64,000 nucleotides of DNA from a virus, in IMG/VR virus record IMGVR_UViG_3300025010_000053, positions 1-64,000 of that record, one strand, 5' to 3'. Of this stretch, positions 45,768 through 54,956 are shown in pieces. The notes beneath the pieces are model-generated. The model had not been told where the DNA came from, did no database searches, and saw nothing but the letters and a program-made list of their open reading frames with translations. Position 1 is the first letter of the stretch. The number at the start of each line of letters is the position of its first letter. The translations under genes were made by a program, and so were the position numbers.

Positions 45768-47923
45768 TTAACAAAATCGAAATAAAGAACGTCAAGGGAC
45801 AGACCGGAGTGCAACCACTAACAGGCATGGACATATTTGTAGGCAGGAACGGTAGCGGAAAGACTACCAGAGTGCAGGCTGTTGGTGCCGCGATAATGGG
45901 ATACGTGCCTGGGAATGGCAAGCGGGCAGAAGATACGTTCAAGCTTTCAACCAACGGAGTAATGACGGTGGGGCTGCAGACAGACCATTTTAAATTCAGC
46001 AGAACCTTCACCAAAAAGGAAACCGAGGATGGCAAGACTGGTGCCAAAAAGGTCACTGTCAGCGAGTCAATTTTAGTATCACCTGGCAAGGGCGAGAAAA
46101 ACGACACTGCAAAGAAAGCCCGTATTCTTGACGAGATTGGAAGCTTTCCGGTGATGTTGGATTTCTCAGAATTTCTTGGGTTGTCGGACGCCAAGCGCAG
46201 GGATTTCGTTTATTCTCTTAGTCCGATTACATCAAATACTTGGACCAGGGAAGATGTTGAAAAGTACATCACAGAACAGCTTTTAACATCTGAGATAGAG
46301 GCCAATAACCCTGATAGATATAACGCAAATAAAGAAATTATCGGGCTCGCTATGGCAGAGTATCCACAGGACGCTGACATACACGCAGGGCTACAGTCAA
46401 TGCTGGATTGGACTTCTACTCAATCTTCCTATTGGAATAGCAAGCAGAAGGACGCTCAGGGAGCTGTCAGGCAGATTGCCGAAAAGAAAAACGAACTCGA
46501 GGAGACTGACCGGAATATTATTCAGGCCAAAACCGAACTTGAAGAACTGCAGCAACAACTTATCACAGTAGAAAAACAGATTTCCACAGGGATTGAGAAA
46601 AAGAAGGCTGTAGATAAGAGAACCTCAAAGATAGTCGAACTGCAGTCTACTATCAGCAAGTTAGAGGAAGCACCTGTTAGTGCTGATACTGCCTCCTTAG
46701 ATACTCAGATAGTGGAACTGCAGGGGCAGATTACGCCTCCGGTGGATAACGAGGCTGAGACGGCAGAAATAAAGAAAAGGCTGTCTGAGATAAAGAAACA
46801 GCTTAAAGCCTTAACCGCTCAGCGGATGGATACAAACAGTCAAATAACAGTCATTAAGACACAGATAAAAACAATTCAAGATGCAGTGGCTAAGACCGGT
46901 GAACTTACCGGGAAATGCACCCTACACCAACAGATTAGTTGCCCGAAGGATTGGACAGGCTTAGATAGTTTTGCAGAAAAGAAAAAGGCTGACGGTGAAA
47001 ATAGGATTGCAGCTTTAACGGAGGAAGTTGAAGGGATTGATGGGCTGAACGCCCAAATAAAAACCCTGGAAACAGAATCTGAAGCACTGGAAGACAAGCG
47101 TGATTTAGCTGTACTGCAAGCACAAAAGGCTAATAACCTAAACGCTGATTTGCAGAATAAAATAACTACTCTAGAACGGAATAAAAATAAAGTCCTGTCC
47201 GAGGCTGAAAAGTATACAAATCAGCTTAACCTGCACAAAACAGAGTTAATTAGTCTGATGAACGAACCGGCAGAAAGCTTTGCACCTGTGGACATGCAGG
47301 AGAAGCAGGCTGAGGGTATTCGGTTGCAGATAGCAGGGTTAAATCAGTCCGTGGCTGAAAAAGAGAAAGCGCGGCAGACAATCCTTCTCCTGCAGCAGTC
47401 AATGATCGAAAATACTAAAGCTGAGTACATGAGCGCTGGGCTAAAATCGCTGAGTCAGGCATTAGGTCCTAAGGGTATACAGGGTGAGTTGGTCAAGGAA
47501 ATTTTAGAGCCGATACGGTCAGATATAGGCGGTAACCTGCAGCTAATGGGATTTAACCAGACGCCGTTCTTCCAGACCGAGAGCGACACCGGCAAGGAAA
47601 TATTCCAATTCGGATGGGTGAACGAGAAGGGCCATACAGTAAATTTCGATGCTCTGAGCATGGGCCAGCAGACAGTGTTTTTAGCGGCAATGATGGTCAC
47701 CATCCTGGACCGAGCAAATCCGAAACTTAGGATCTTGGTGATGGACAATATCAATCACCTGGACAAAGAAAACTTTCACATGTTCACCGATGGCCTGAGG
47801 AAAGTAGCGCACAAACTGGATAACATCATTCTGGCAGGAGCAATTGGGTTTGAATTCGAGGCTGAAGGTTGGAAGGTTTGGGATCTGAGTGCCCCTGTGA
47901 GTGAGGTGGCTCAGAGTGCGTGA
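45764..47923 (+). CDS. SMC/RecN/SbcC-like ATPase
   Basis: 719 residues from TTG 45764. Walker A 'FVGRNGSGKTTRVQA' (residues ~25-40), coiled coils ~230-330 and ~415-530, ABC signature 'LSMGQQTVFLAAMMV', Walker B 'LRILVMDNINHLD'. The catalytic Glu usually after the Walker B Asp is Asn here. Between the coils 'GKCTLHQQISC' (C-x7-C) sits where Rad50 has its CxxC hook. Likely binds DNA ends during replication or recombination. Confidence 0.85.
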   Translation: MINKIEIKNVKGQTGVQPLTGMDIFVGRNGSGKTTRVQAVGAAIMGYVPGNGKRAEDTFKLSTNGVMTVGLQTDHFKFSRTFTKKETEDGKTGAKKVTVSESILVSPGKGEKNDTAKKARILDEIGSFPVMLDFSEFLGLSDAKRRDFVYSLSPITSNTWTREDVEKYITEQLLTSEIEANNPDRYNANKEIIGLAMAEYPQDADIHAGLQSMLDWTSTQSSYWNSKQKDAQGAVRQIAEKKNELEETDRNIIQAKTELEELQQQLITVEKQISTGIEKKKAVDKRTSKIVELQSTISKLEEAPVSADTASLDTQIVELQGQITPPVDNEAETAEIKKRLSEIKKQLKALTAQRMDTNSQITVIKTQIKTIQDAVAKTGELTGKCTLHQQISCPKDWTGLDSFAEKKKADGENRIAALTEEVEGIDGLNAQIKTLETESEALEDKRDLAVLQAQKANNLNADLQNKITTLERNKNKVLSEAEKYTNQLNLHKTELISLMNEPAESFAPVDMQEKQAEGIRLQIAGLNQSVAEKEKARQTILLLQQSMIENTKAEYMSAGLKSLSQALGPKGIQGELVKEILEPIRSDIGGNLQLMGFNQTPFFQTESDTGKEIFQFGWVNEKGHTVNFDALSMGQQTVFLAAMMVTILDRANPKLRILVMDNINHLDKENFHMFTDGLRKVAHKLDNIILAGAIGFEFEAEGWKVWDLSAPVSEVAQSA

Positions 47924-48239
47924 GATTATTATTGAGGGAATAACTTCTTTGGTGAAAGATTATCCTGCAAATAGTCATATGGTTGGAGTGGTTTCTGGAG
48001 CTTCTGAGTTAAGAAAAACGACAACAGCACCATTAAAGGTTAAGGATATTTCTGAATTAATTAAAGTTATGCTTAATAGTATGCCTTTGGGTTCAGCAGT
48101 GCGGATTCTGATTGAAGTGGAGTCGCCTAAAGAACAGATTGAGTCGAGGGCAATAGAAATGACAACACAACAAAAAAATCTCAATCTACTGAATAGACTT
48201 ATCAATGAGTCGGAGGAAAATGCAAATGGAACTCCTTAA
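47916..48239 (+). CDS. Hypothetical protein
   Basis: 107 residues from GTG 47916 (GAGGTGG upstream), overlapping the ATPase gene by eight bases. 'REIIIEGITSLVKDYPANSHMVGVV' and 'LGSAVRILIEVESPKEQIES' suggest an alpha/beta fold. No family. Placed between the SMC-like ATPase and the UvrD helicase. Confidence 0.62.
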   Translation: MREIIIEGITSLVKDYPANSHMVGVVSGASELRKTTTAPLKVKDISELIKVMLNSMPLGSAVRILIEVESPKEQIESRAIEMTTQQKNLNLLNRLINESEENANGTP

Positions 48240-50049
48240 CGGTTTAAACGACAATCAGCGCTCAGCAGTAATATCAAATGCCCCGGTTATTTTAACATTA
48301 GCCGGGGCCGGTACCGGAAAGACACGGACACTGACGCACAGAGTCGCTCACTTAAACCAGGAATGCCGGGTAGGTACAGGGCAGATGCTTTGCTTAACCT
48401 TTACGAGATTGGCGGGAAAGGGCATGAAGGAGCTAATCATTAAACTCATAGGTGAGGAGCAGGGTAAGAAGCTATTCAGTAATACTTTCCATGCTTTTTC
48501 GGTTTCAGTGTTACGTCGGTGGGGCCACAAGGTAGGCTTAGAACCTAACTTTACCATTTACGACCAAGAGGACAGGGAGAGCATTTTAAAAACCATTATT
48601 GAGGAATTTGGTGGCAAAGTAACGCTTAAAAAATGCTTGGAGTGTTACGAGAGCGGAGAAATACCAATTAGGAAACATGAAATAGATAGAGTCCTTAAAG
48701 AGTACGGGTACAGGTTAAAACAGAATAACGCTGTAGACCTAGACAAACTCATAAGTATTGTAAATATTTTGTGGGCAGTGTATCCAGAAGCTCTAAAGGA
48801 ATACCAGAATAACTACACTCATGTTTTCGTGGATGAGTTCCAGGACACCAGCGACGACCAGAAACAAATGATTAACTTGTTAGCACCTAAGAATTATTTT
48901 GTAGTTGGAGATTATTTCCAGGCAATTTATGGCTGGCGCGGAGCCAGGGTTGACTACATACTTCGATTCCCGGAAGAATATCCGGGTTGTGAGGTTATCA
49001 AGCTGGAAGATAATTATAGGTCTACCGGTGCGATTGTAGCAGCTGCCAATAGGCTCATATCCTTCAATGTAAATCAGACTGAGAAAAAACTGATAGCACA
49101 CAAAGAAGGGCCGGAAATTGATATTTTAGTAACTCAGTCAAGCGCACAAGAGGCACTGATTGTCGGCAAAAATATTGAGGAACTCATTTACAAAGGCACC
49201 AGACCTCAGGACATTGCCATACTAGCCAGGACTAATCGGCAAATAGAGAACGCTGCATTTTACCTTTACGGTATGAAAATACCTACTCAAATAGTTTCTG
49301 GTAGTGATGATCCATTTAAGAAAAATGGTGTTCGCGGGATGCTGGAGTTTATGGAATTTATCAACAACAAAAAGGATAACTACACATTTAAAAAGTGCTT
49401 GGATTTCTCGCTAAGGAAATATAGTGAAATAGAACTGCAAGAGATTGAATTATTCGCTTTGGATAATGGTTGCAGTCTCCATGAAGCTACTTATACGTGT
49501 AGTGAAAATAGCTCAATCTATCCTTTTAAGAAGATTGTTGAAGATATAGAAATGGTAGTTGAGCAAGGACAATATATAAAAGCAAGTCAGTATTTCAAGA
49601 GTATCGACCTTGTGCTTGGAATAACTGAACTATATTCCAGTCATGGGCAGCAGAACAGGGTAGATGATATTAAAAAGGCCATAGCCACCATGGAGAACTG
49701 GGAGCAGGGCAAGCGGAATCTTGGAGAGAGTGATAGCGTTCAAAGCTTCCTGAAGTTTCTGAAATACCGCGATATTCAGGAGAAGCTCATCGAGGAAAAG
49801 CCTGCTGTGAAGCTGATGACCATTCACGCAAGTAAGGGCTTGGAATTCGACACAGTCTTTATCCTTGGTCTTATACAGGGAGTTTTCCCATCCAAAAGCA
49901 ACAAGGATGAGGAAGAGGAAAGAAGATTGTGCTATGTAGCACTGACGCGGGCAAGGGAACGCTTAATACTATGCCGATCACTGACTTATTCAGACTACAG
50001 GGGAAATCCTGTTCCAGGGGAGCCAAGTCAGTATTTTAGTGAGATATAA
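48226..50049 (+). CDS. UvrD/Rep/PcrA-like superfamily 1 helicase
   Basis: 607 residues from ATG 48226; ATG 48220 also fits GGAGG. Q-motif 'LNDNQRSAV', Walker A 'LAGAGTGKTRTL', motif II 'VFVDEFQDTSDDQ', motif III 'VVGDYFQAIYGWRGA', motif IV 'LEDNYRST', motif V 'MTIHASKGLEFDTVFI', motif VI 'CYVALTRARERL'. All core motifs are intact; the protein is shorter than cellular PcrA (~720), lacking the C-terminal tail. 3'-5' DNA unwinding in phage replication or repair. Confidence 0.92.
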   Translation: MELLNGLNDNQRSAVISNAPVILTLAGAGTGKTRTLTHRVAHLNQECRVGTGQMLCLTFTRLAGKGMKELIIKLIGEEQGKKLFSNTFHAFSVSVLRRWGHKVGLEPNFTIYDQEDRESILKTIIEEFGGKVTLKKCLECYESGEIPIRKHEIDRVLKEYGYRLKQNNAVDLDKLISIVNILWAVYPEALKEYQNNYTHVFVDEFQDTSDDQKQMINLLAPKNYFVVGDYFQAIYGWRGARVDYILRFPEEYPGCEVIKLEDNYRSTGAIVAAANRLISFNVNQTEKKLIAHKEGPEIDILVTQSSAQEALIVGKNIEELIYKGTRPQDIAILARTNRQIENAAFYLYGMKIPTQIVSGSDDPFKKNGVRGMLEFMEFINNKKDNYTFKKCLDFSLRKYSEIELQEIELFALDNGCSLHEATYTCSENSSIYPFKKIVEDIEMVVEQGQYIKASQYFKSIDLVLGITELYSSHGQQNRVDDIKKAIATMENWEQGKRNLGESDSVQSFLKFLKYRDIQEKLIEEKPAVKLMTIHASKGLEFDTVFILGLIQGVFPSKSNKDEEEERRLCYVALTRARERLILCRSLTYSDYRGNPVPGEPSQYFSEI

Positions 50050-50072
50050 AAAAAACTGGGAGGTAATGAGTA

Positions 50073-50222
50073 ATGAAGACGACTAAATGTGCTGACTGCA
50101 AAACTGCAGATGCTAAGTTTTCGATTGACAGAGGAATAGCCAGTGTTGCGTTATGTTTGGATTGCGCTAATAGGGAGTTAAGAAAGCAAGGTCGGGAAGA
50201 AATAAGACCTACTAAAAAATAA
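50073..50222 (+). CDS. Small zinc-ribbon protein (49 residues)
   Basis: ATG 50073 behind GGGAGG. 'TTKCADCKTADAKF' and 'ALCLDCANRELRK' form a Cys4 site. A CGGGAG/CTCCCG hairpin follows. Probably a regulator or adaptor; no function known. Confidence 0.6.
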   Translation: MKTTKCADCKTADAKFSIDRGIASVALCLDCANRELRKQGREEIRPTKK

Positions 50223-50310
50223 AGACGGGAGCCGTCAACTCCCGCCGCTTAAATAAACATACTGAATAATTATACACATACTTTGTGCAATATGCAAGGG
50301 AGGCAGTGTA

Positions 50311-50496
50311 ATGGAAAATCCATACGATCAGGGGTTTAAGTCTGGGTTTTTGGGTAGGAAAAGACTGCCTCCCAAAGGCCAGCACGAAAGACAGATTTAC
50401 CTTGTGGGTTATCGCGACGGGGCTAAATCTGCTAGGCAAAAGCCGGTACTTGCCCGATGGGTACTAAGCGTAGCGGAGAGTAAAGCAATTGGATAA
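50311..50496 (+). CDS. Small basic hypothetical protein
   Basis: 61 residues from ATG 50311 (GGGAGG upstream). 'YDQGFKSGFLGRKRLPPKGQHERQIYLVGYRDGAKSA' (in part) is rich in basic and Gly residues; the phrase 'GyrdG' recurs in small phage proteins. Family unknown. Confidence 0.58.
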   Translation: MENPYDQGFKSGFLGRKRLPPKGQHERQIYLVGYRDGAKSARQKPVLARWVLSVAESKAIG

Positions 50497-50536
50497 ATTT
50501 TTTTAATCTCCTGCATTGGAACAATATTCCTATATT

Positions 50537-51010
50537 CTAAATATGAGTTTTATAAATCCGGTTACCAAAAAGACCTTCTGAGATTTGGGTTAATATCAGC
50601 AACATTGCAAAAGACAAAATGTAATCATAAAACACGCTATATTGCCCAATAAAAGACATATTGCCAACAGCAATAGCAATGTATGCAGCAATTTCTGACA
50701 CTGCTGAAAAGAATATCAGTAGCGGTATCTTTTTACTAAAATCCTGTTTCATGTAATTCATAATAATGATTCCAGCAGCAGCACCCCAAATAGGGTTAAA
50801 TAACGGAACGCTGGAAACTAAAATCCAACCTTTATTGAATTTAATAAGGTTTAATGAAATTAAAACTAACTGCACTGCAAATAGAAGGATTGCTGCAATT
50901 ATACCGATGGGTAACAGTTCTAATACTCGTTTAGGCTTTATTAAAGCAAATACCACAACCCATGTAAGAATAGTAAAGATTGGGTTTATCCATTTTGCTA
51001 AAAAATCCAA
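50537..51010 (-). CDS. Integral membrane protein (CBO0543-like), moron candidate
   Basis: 157 residues from TTG 51010 (GGAGG upstream). Five hydrophobic segments cover most of the length ('FTILTWVVVFALI', 'LLPIGIIAAILLFAVQLVLI', 'NPIWGAAAGIIIM', 'IPLLIFFSAVSEIAAYIAIAVG', 'YILSFAMLLILTQI'). Resembles the spore-former membrane family CBO0543. It is a lone minus-strand gene in a rightward block, typical of an acquired cargo gene. Confidence 0.65.
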   Translation of the reverse strand: MDFLAKWINPIFTILTWVVVFALIKPKRVLELLPIGIIAAILLFAVQLVLISLNLIKFNKGWILVSSVPLFNPIWGAAAGIIIMNYMKQDFSKKIPLLIFFSAVSEIAAYIAIAVGNMSFIGQYSVFYDYILSFAMLLILTQISEGLFGNRIYKTHI

Positions 51011-51166
51011 ATTTATAGAGCCTCCTGCTTATTGTTAACTTGGTTTATTTATCTTTAGCTAATATTAGACGGTTTATACCTAACTGGAACAATATTTATC
51101 TAGTTATTGGTATGTGAGGATGATGAATAAAATGCCTGAGCTAATAATTAGGGAAGAAGTTCGTTA

Positions 51167-51445
51167 TTGGCGCTGGTTGTCTGCATCTTAACCAATAGAA
51201 CGCCGGAAGAATCATTTCAACTTATAGCACCAGTGCGGAAGCCTAGGGGGAAGAATATCAGCCTAATGGACGATGTTATCGAGGAAATGGTGAGACTCAA
51301 GGAAACCATGTCATATGAAGCACTTGGAAAGCACTACGGAGTGTCGGTTAACACTGTTTACAGAAAGATTAAGAAATATCGGGAAAGGACGGTGGAAGCG
51401 GATGGAAGCACGGAAGGAAGTAAAAATAGATATACCTGCTGTTGA
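51167..51445 (+). CDS. Helix-turn-helix protein
   Basis: 92 residues from TTG 51167, or a shorter 59-residue form from ATG 51266; neither has a strong RBS. 'EEMVRLKETMSYEALGKHYGVSVNTVYRKIKKYRER' (in part) is a clear HTH. A 22-codon ORF (ATG near 51121) overlaps its start and may couple translation. Regulator of the downstream block by position. Confidence 0.6.
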   Translation: MALVVCILTNRTPEESFQLIAPVRKPRGKNISLMDDVIEEMVRLKETMSYEALGKHYGVSVNTVYRKIKKYRERTVEADGSTEGSKNRYTCC

Positions 51446-51767
51446 GGACTGGACTACTGCAGAACTTCGGAGGTGCTGCAAAAAAAGCAAGGTTAAGGGT
51501 TATTCAAAACTTAGCCGTGCCGAGTTGGTTGAAGCGGTTAAGGACAGTATTAAGCAGTTCAATAAGGATACCCATGATGAGCACAGGAAGACCGACGCCG
51601 CCAAGGAAAAGCTAAAAAAGGTTGTTAATGCGGTAAACAATATAATTATTGAAAACAACTGCACTATAGGCGCGGAGATTAAAAACGGTGAGATTAGAAT
51701 AATTTTTACCGACCACGATTCGAATATGATTGCGCGACTGCCTGAAAAGCTGGAGTTGATAGTATGA
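51402..51767 (+). CDS. SAP/Rho-N-like domain protein
   Basis: 121 residues from ATG 51402. 'DWTTAELRRCCKKSKVKGYSKLSRAELVEAVK' (residues ~14-45, quoted in part) is a SAP-type helix-extended-helix nucleic-acid-binding motif. The remainder is coiled coil and a short beta part. Overlaps both neighbours. Likely DNA- or RNA-binding accessory protein. Confidence 0.68.
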   Translation: MEARKEVKIDIPAVEDWTTAELRRCCKKSKVKGYSKLSRAELVEAVKDSIKQFNKDTHDEHRKTDAAKEKLKKVVNAVNNIIIENNCTIGAEIKNGEIRIIFTDHDSNMIARLPEKLELIV

Positions 51768-52066
51768 GCGAAGAAAAACGCGTCTATCAATGTGAGTGTG
51801 AAATTTGCGGTGGTGCTGGAGAATTAAGCGGAGAATGTTCCGAGTGTGGAGTCAAGTCGTTAACTACCGATGAAGTAAATGCCTCTAGAGTTAGGAATTT
51901 AACGGCTTTAGTGGCTTCCAAAAAACTAGTAATAGGTGCACTGAGAGTCAAAAATGGTTGGCTTAGTGCAGAAAATAAGAGTCTGCAGGCAGAGGTTGAG
52001 AGATTACGCAAACAACTTGAATTATGTACTGACATGCTGGTCAAGGAAGAGATTATTCCTTTCTAG
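51764..52066 (+). CDS. Zinc-ribbon and coiled-coil protein
   Basis: 100 residues from ATG 51764 (ATGA overlap). 'CECEICGGAGELSGECSECG' gives a DnaJ-like Cys cluster, followed by a C-terminal coiled coil ('LSAENKSLQAEVERLRKQLE'). Likely an adaptor or regulator; unknown. Confidence 0.62.
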   Translation: MSEEKRVYQCECEICGGAGELSGECSECGVKSLTTDEVNASRVRNLTALVASKKLVIGALRVKNGWLSAENKSLQAEVERLRKQLELCTDMLVKEEIIPF

Positions 52067-52084
52067 GTCTGGAGGTTGAAAATT

Positions 52085-52501
52085 ATGACAAAAAATCAAC
52101 AAAAAGATGCTGATGAATGTAACCAAATGATGGATCAGGGAAGAACTAAGGAATGTTTTGGATGCAGTTGTAACGTGTGCTTACTTACGGTTAGTGATAA
52201 TGAGCAAAGGATCGAGGAAATGACTGCAGGCATCAAGGGTTATCACGAACAGGGTGCTGATGATCTAGGAACTATTAACCGATTACAGGCAGAGACTAAG
52301 AAGCTAAAAGACATCATCAAAGACCTCCTGGAACTGGGATTAACTCCTCACAAACAGAAAGATATTGATTATCACAAAGAGGCTAGATGTTCAGAATGTG
52401 ACGGGGAATGTACGCAGAGCAACGATTTATGCAGCATCCCCGATGAAATGCTTAAGTTCAACGAATTAATAAAAGTAGCCAGGGATGCCATAAGTGGATA
52501 A
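52085..52501 (+). CDS. Cys-rich coiled-coil protein
   Basis: 138 residues from ATG 52085 with GGAGG ten bases upstream; TTG 52076 is too close. Two Cys groups ('ECFGCSCNVC' and 'CSECDGECTQSNDLC') flank a coiled coil ('NRLQAETKKLKDIIKDLLEL'). Could bind zinc or an iron-sulfur cluster. No family recognised. Overlaps the next gene by eight bases. Confidence 0.6.
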   Translation: MTKNQQKDADECNQMMDQGRTKECFGCSCNVCLLTVSDNEQRIEEMTAGIKGYHEQGADDLGTINRLQAETKKLKDIIKDLLELGLTPHKQKDIDYHKEARCSECDGECTQSNDLCSIPDEMLKFNELIKVARDAISG

Positions 52502-53060
52502 GTCGGCTATTCGTAGGTTTGCAGGTTCCTCCAATCGGAGAGAGCGGAGGAAGGCTAAAAGGCTTATCGCTAAGAAACTGAAAACCGGTGGACTTTTTAG
52601 AACAGGAACTGGCAAGCTGCACGAGGTACAGCAAAAGACAGCAAGCCATGTTTATATATATTCCAGCGATAAGGGTACTACAGTTAAGATACCACTTTTA
52701 AACATCAAGCTAATGGTTGCTTATTTCAACAGGGTCAGGATAGCTGAGCGCAAAGAGCTAGAAGCTTTCCACTCATACAACAGCATCATGTTCGGACTGC
52801 TTCATCAGTTATTTGATAACGAATCAAAGATTAGTCTCATCGGAAAAGTCATGAGACTAATAAAAATAGGGGTTCGGATATTCCTGGCCGGTGGCGAAAG
52901 ATGCCCTAAGGATCTAGAAATGGCTTCAATGGCTGGTGCTAAATACGTTTTATTTTCTTACTATTACCTCAGAGACAGGCAAGCTATAAGGAGAAAGTCA
53001 AGCAACTTCTCCTTACTGCTGAAAGGCAAGGTGTTGTTTTGGAACCAACGGAAGATTTAA
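52494..53060 (+). CDS. DpdA/TGT-like N-terminal region, possibly truncated by frameshift
   Basis: 188 residues from GTG 52494. Residues ~127-160 'GVRIFLAGGERCPKDLEMASMAGAKYVLFSYYYLRD' (quoted in part: FLAGGE, VLFSYYYLRD) resemble the opening of phage tRNA-guanine-transglycosylase-like DpdA proteins, but the barrel that should follow is missing. After ~160 the frame becomes basic and unstructured, while the -1 frame reads a protein-like helix to TAG 53075 ('SYKEKVKQLLLTAERQGV'). A single-base change or programmed shift may exist. Function therefore unsure. Confidence 0.5.
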   Translation: MDKSAIRRFAGSSNRRERRKAKRLIAKKLKTGGLFRTGTGKLHEVQQKTASHVYIYSSDKGTTVKIPLLNIKLMVAYFNRVRIAERKELEAFHSYNSIMFGLLHQLFDNESKISLIGKVMRLIKIGVRIFLAGGERCPKDLEMASMAGAKYVLFSYYYLRDRQAIRRKSSNFSLLLKGKVLFWNQRKI

Positions 53061-53094
53061 AAATGCTACCGGAGTAGCTCAGGAGGGATAAAAA

Positions 53095-53223
53095 TTGAAG
53101 TGCCCTCACTGTTTAACTGAGCAGTATGTGCTTTTCGTTGTTAAGAAAGACAAGCGACTATTAACAATAGAGTGCAATAAATGCGAAAAGCGTTTTACTG
53201 TGTATACGCATAAAACAGCATAA
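53095..53223 (+). CDS. Small zinc-ribbon protein (42 residues)
   Basis: TTG 53095 behind AGGAGG. 'KCPHCLTEQYVLFVV' and 'ECNKCEKRFTVY' form a compact Cys4 ribbon. Lies just before the radical SAM gene. Confidence 0.62.
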   Translation: MKCPHCLTEQYVLFVVKKDKRLLTIECNKCEKRFTVYTHKTA

Positions 53224-53256
53224 AGATTTTCGGTAGCTAGTAAAAGAGGTGGCAAA

Positions 53257-54201
53257 ATGCAAGTTGGCCTTTTAGATATAGGCGGTAAAATCCCAAACTT
53301 GGCGCTGATGAAAATATCAGCCTACCATAAGCAACTTGGCGACACGGTAAGGATTAATGCAGGTGGCGAGGTAACTTATGTTAGCTGTATCTTCTCGAAG
53401 CACAGTCACATAGCAGAACGGGCTCAGGAAATGTATAAGAACGTTGTGGTGGGTGGTCCTGGTTGGGATACGGAAACCATATTGCCTGCCGAAATAGAAA
53501 AGCTTAAACCGGATTATTCACTTTACGGCATTAATTATGGGCTTGGCAGGTTAACAGCAGGTTGCCCGTCAGATTGTGAGTATTGTGTAGTACCAAGGAC
53601 AGAAGGACGGATAGTCAGGACAGTGAACAGTATCAGAGATTTAGCTAATCCGTTGGGTGACATGGTGGTGCTGCTGGACGCAAATATTTTAGCCGGGTCC
53701 GATTGGACGGATCACTTTAGGGATATTGAGCAGTGGGGCGGTTGGGTGGATTTCACTCAGGGTTTAGATATTAGGAACGTTACTGATTTGGCAGCTGCTA
53801 AAATAGCAAAGCTGAAAACATGCTCATACAAGGCATGGCTTAAGGCAAAGCAGGATGGTACGCGCCTCAGAAAAGGGCAAATCCATTTTGCTTGGGACAA
53901 GATGGAGAACGAAACACAGGTTAGGGAAGGCATTAAATTATTATCGAAGTACATGTCCCTTGACCGACTGACATTTTACATGCTTTGTGGTTACAATACG
54001 ACCTTTGAGCAGGATATGTACAGGTTTGAGGTACTACGAAGCCTCAAAGTAAAACCTTTTGTGATGCTGTACGAAGGAGCGTCACAAGAACTCAGGCATT
54101 TTGCATGTTGGGTAGATAGATACTATTATACAGCGTGTAGTTGGGACGAATTTAAGCGGCGTGATAAGGGACAGCAGAGTTTATTTGAGGGAGTGATTTG
54201 A
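53257..54201 (+). CDS. Radical SAM protein
   Basis: 314 residues from ATG 53257 (AGAGGTGG upstream). Cluster motif C-x3-C-x2-C in 'AGCPSDCEYCVVP' (residues ~105-117). N-terminal 'LLDIGGKIPNLALMKISAYH' is common to a phage/bacterial subgroup with a B12-like start. 'FTQGLDIRNVTDLAAAKI' and 'FYMLCGYNTTFEQDMYRFEVL' complete the barrel. Substrate unknown; neighbours (TGT-like fragment, ASCH, DUF5131) hint at nucleic-acid modification. Confidence 0.85.
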   Translation: MQVGLLDIGGKIPNLALMKISAYHKQLGDTVRINAGGEVTYVSCIFSKHSHIAERAQEMYKNVVVGGPGWDTETILPAEIEKLKPDYSLYGINYGLGRLTAGCPSDCEYCVVPRTEGRIVRTVNSIRDLANPLGDMVVLLDANILAGSDWTDHFRDIEQWGGWVDFTQGLDIRNVTDLAAAKIAKLKTCSYKAWLKAKQDGTRLRKGQIHFAWDKMENETQVREGIKLLSKYMSLDRLTFYMLCGYNTTFEQDMYRFEVLRSLKVKPFVMLYEGASQELRHFACWVDRYYYTACSWDEFKRRDKGQQSLFEGVI

Positions 54202-54410
54202 TGTCTCGAAATAATATAAATAATAAAAGACCGATTGGAACTCAAAAACCAACCGAGACCAAACAGCAAACTGATTGTATAGATTGCGCTTTTGGATACT
54301 ACGGTGAACGTTCTTGTGTAAGCGGTCGCAACGTCAGGCGGAGAGGTGTTGGTTTGTGTGCTGACGGAAGAAGTATTAGACCACCCAAAAACCGCAAGAA
54401 GGTGATTTAG
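54201..54410 (+). CDS. Small Cys-rich protein
   Basis: 69 residues from ATG 54201, overlapping the radical SAM stop by one base. 'DCIDCAFGYYGERSCVSGRN ... GLCADG' has five cysteines, so metal binding is likely. Basic C-terminus. Family unknown. Confidence 0.58.
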   Translation: MSRNNINNKRPIGTQKPTETKQQTDCIDCAFGYYGERSCVSGRNVRRRGVGLCADGRSIRPPKNRKKVI

Positions 54411-54956
54411 GTGGCACATATAGAGTTTCAAAACGCTTACGAGGTAGAACATATTGCGCGAAAGTGCATAGCTACACATCATAAACACCTGGTGGAGGCT
54501 AATATCAGATACCTTTTCAGGGATGGTCCATGGAGTAGCAAAGACAGAACCACTTGGGGACGTGCTATTAAGGTGACTGCGCGAGAAAGGCACCTGACCG
54601 GAAATGACTTTTGTATAGTGATAAATACTAAGGTGTGGAAGGCGATCGAATATCACCAACAAGTTGCACTCGTAGACCATGAATTAAGTCATTGTGGCCG
54701 AAAGGCGGACGATGACGATGACGGCAACCCGGTGTGGTATGAAGTTTCACATAGCATCGAAGATTTTGTGGGGGTTATAAAAAGGCATGGCTTATGGTCG
54801 GAAGATGTGCAGAGAATTGCGCGGGCGATAGAACAACATCAACTACCCTCACTACTGGATCATGGGTTAGAGGATGATGAAACGGAGCGGGAGGAGGTTG
54901 ACGATAATGAACTGCCGCTTACAGGTCTTAACTTATCGGAAAGCCTCCCGAACTAG
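54411..54956 (+). CDS. Putative phage metallopeptidase
   Basis: 181 residues from GTG 54411. Zinc motif 'ALVDHELSHCG' (HExxH) at ~88-98, preceded by 'DFCIVINTKVWKAIEYHQQVA'. This matches the PhageMetallopep family of small, often single-domain phage proteases of unknown target. The acidic C-terminus overlaps the next gene. Confidence 0.82.
   Translation: MAHIEFQNAYEVEHIARKCIATHHKHLVEANIRYLFRDGPWSSKDRTTWGRAIKVTARERHLTGNDFCIVINTKVWKAIEYHQQVALVDHELSHCGRKADDDDDGNPVWYEVSHSIEDFVGVIKRHGLWSEDVQRIARAIEQHQLPSLLDHGLEDDETEREEVDDNELPLTGLNLSESLPN

Noticed and set aside
50766-51038. 90-codon plus-strand ORF opposite the membrane protein
   Set aside because: The minus-strand frame has five clean membrane segments and an RBS; the plus frame has neither.
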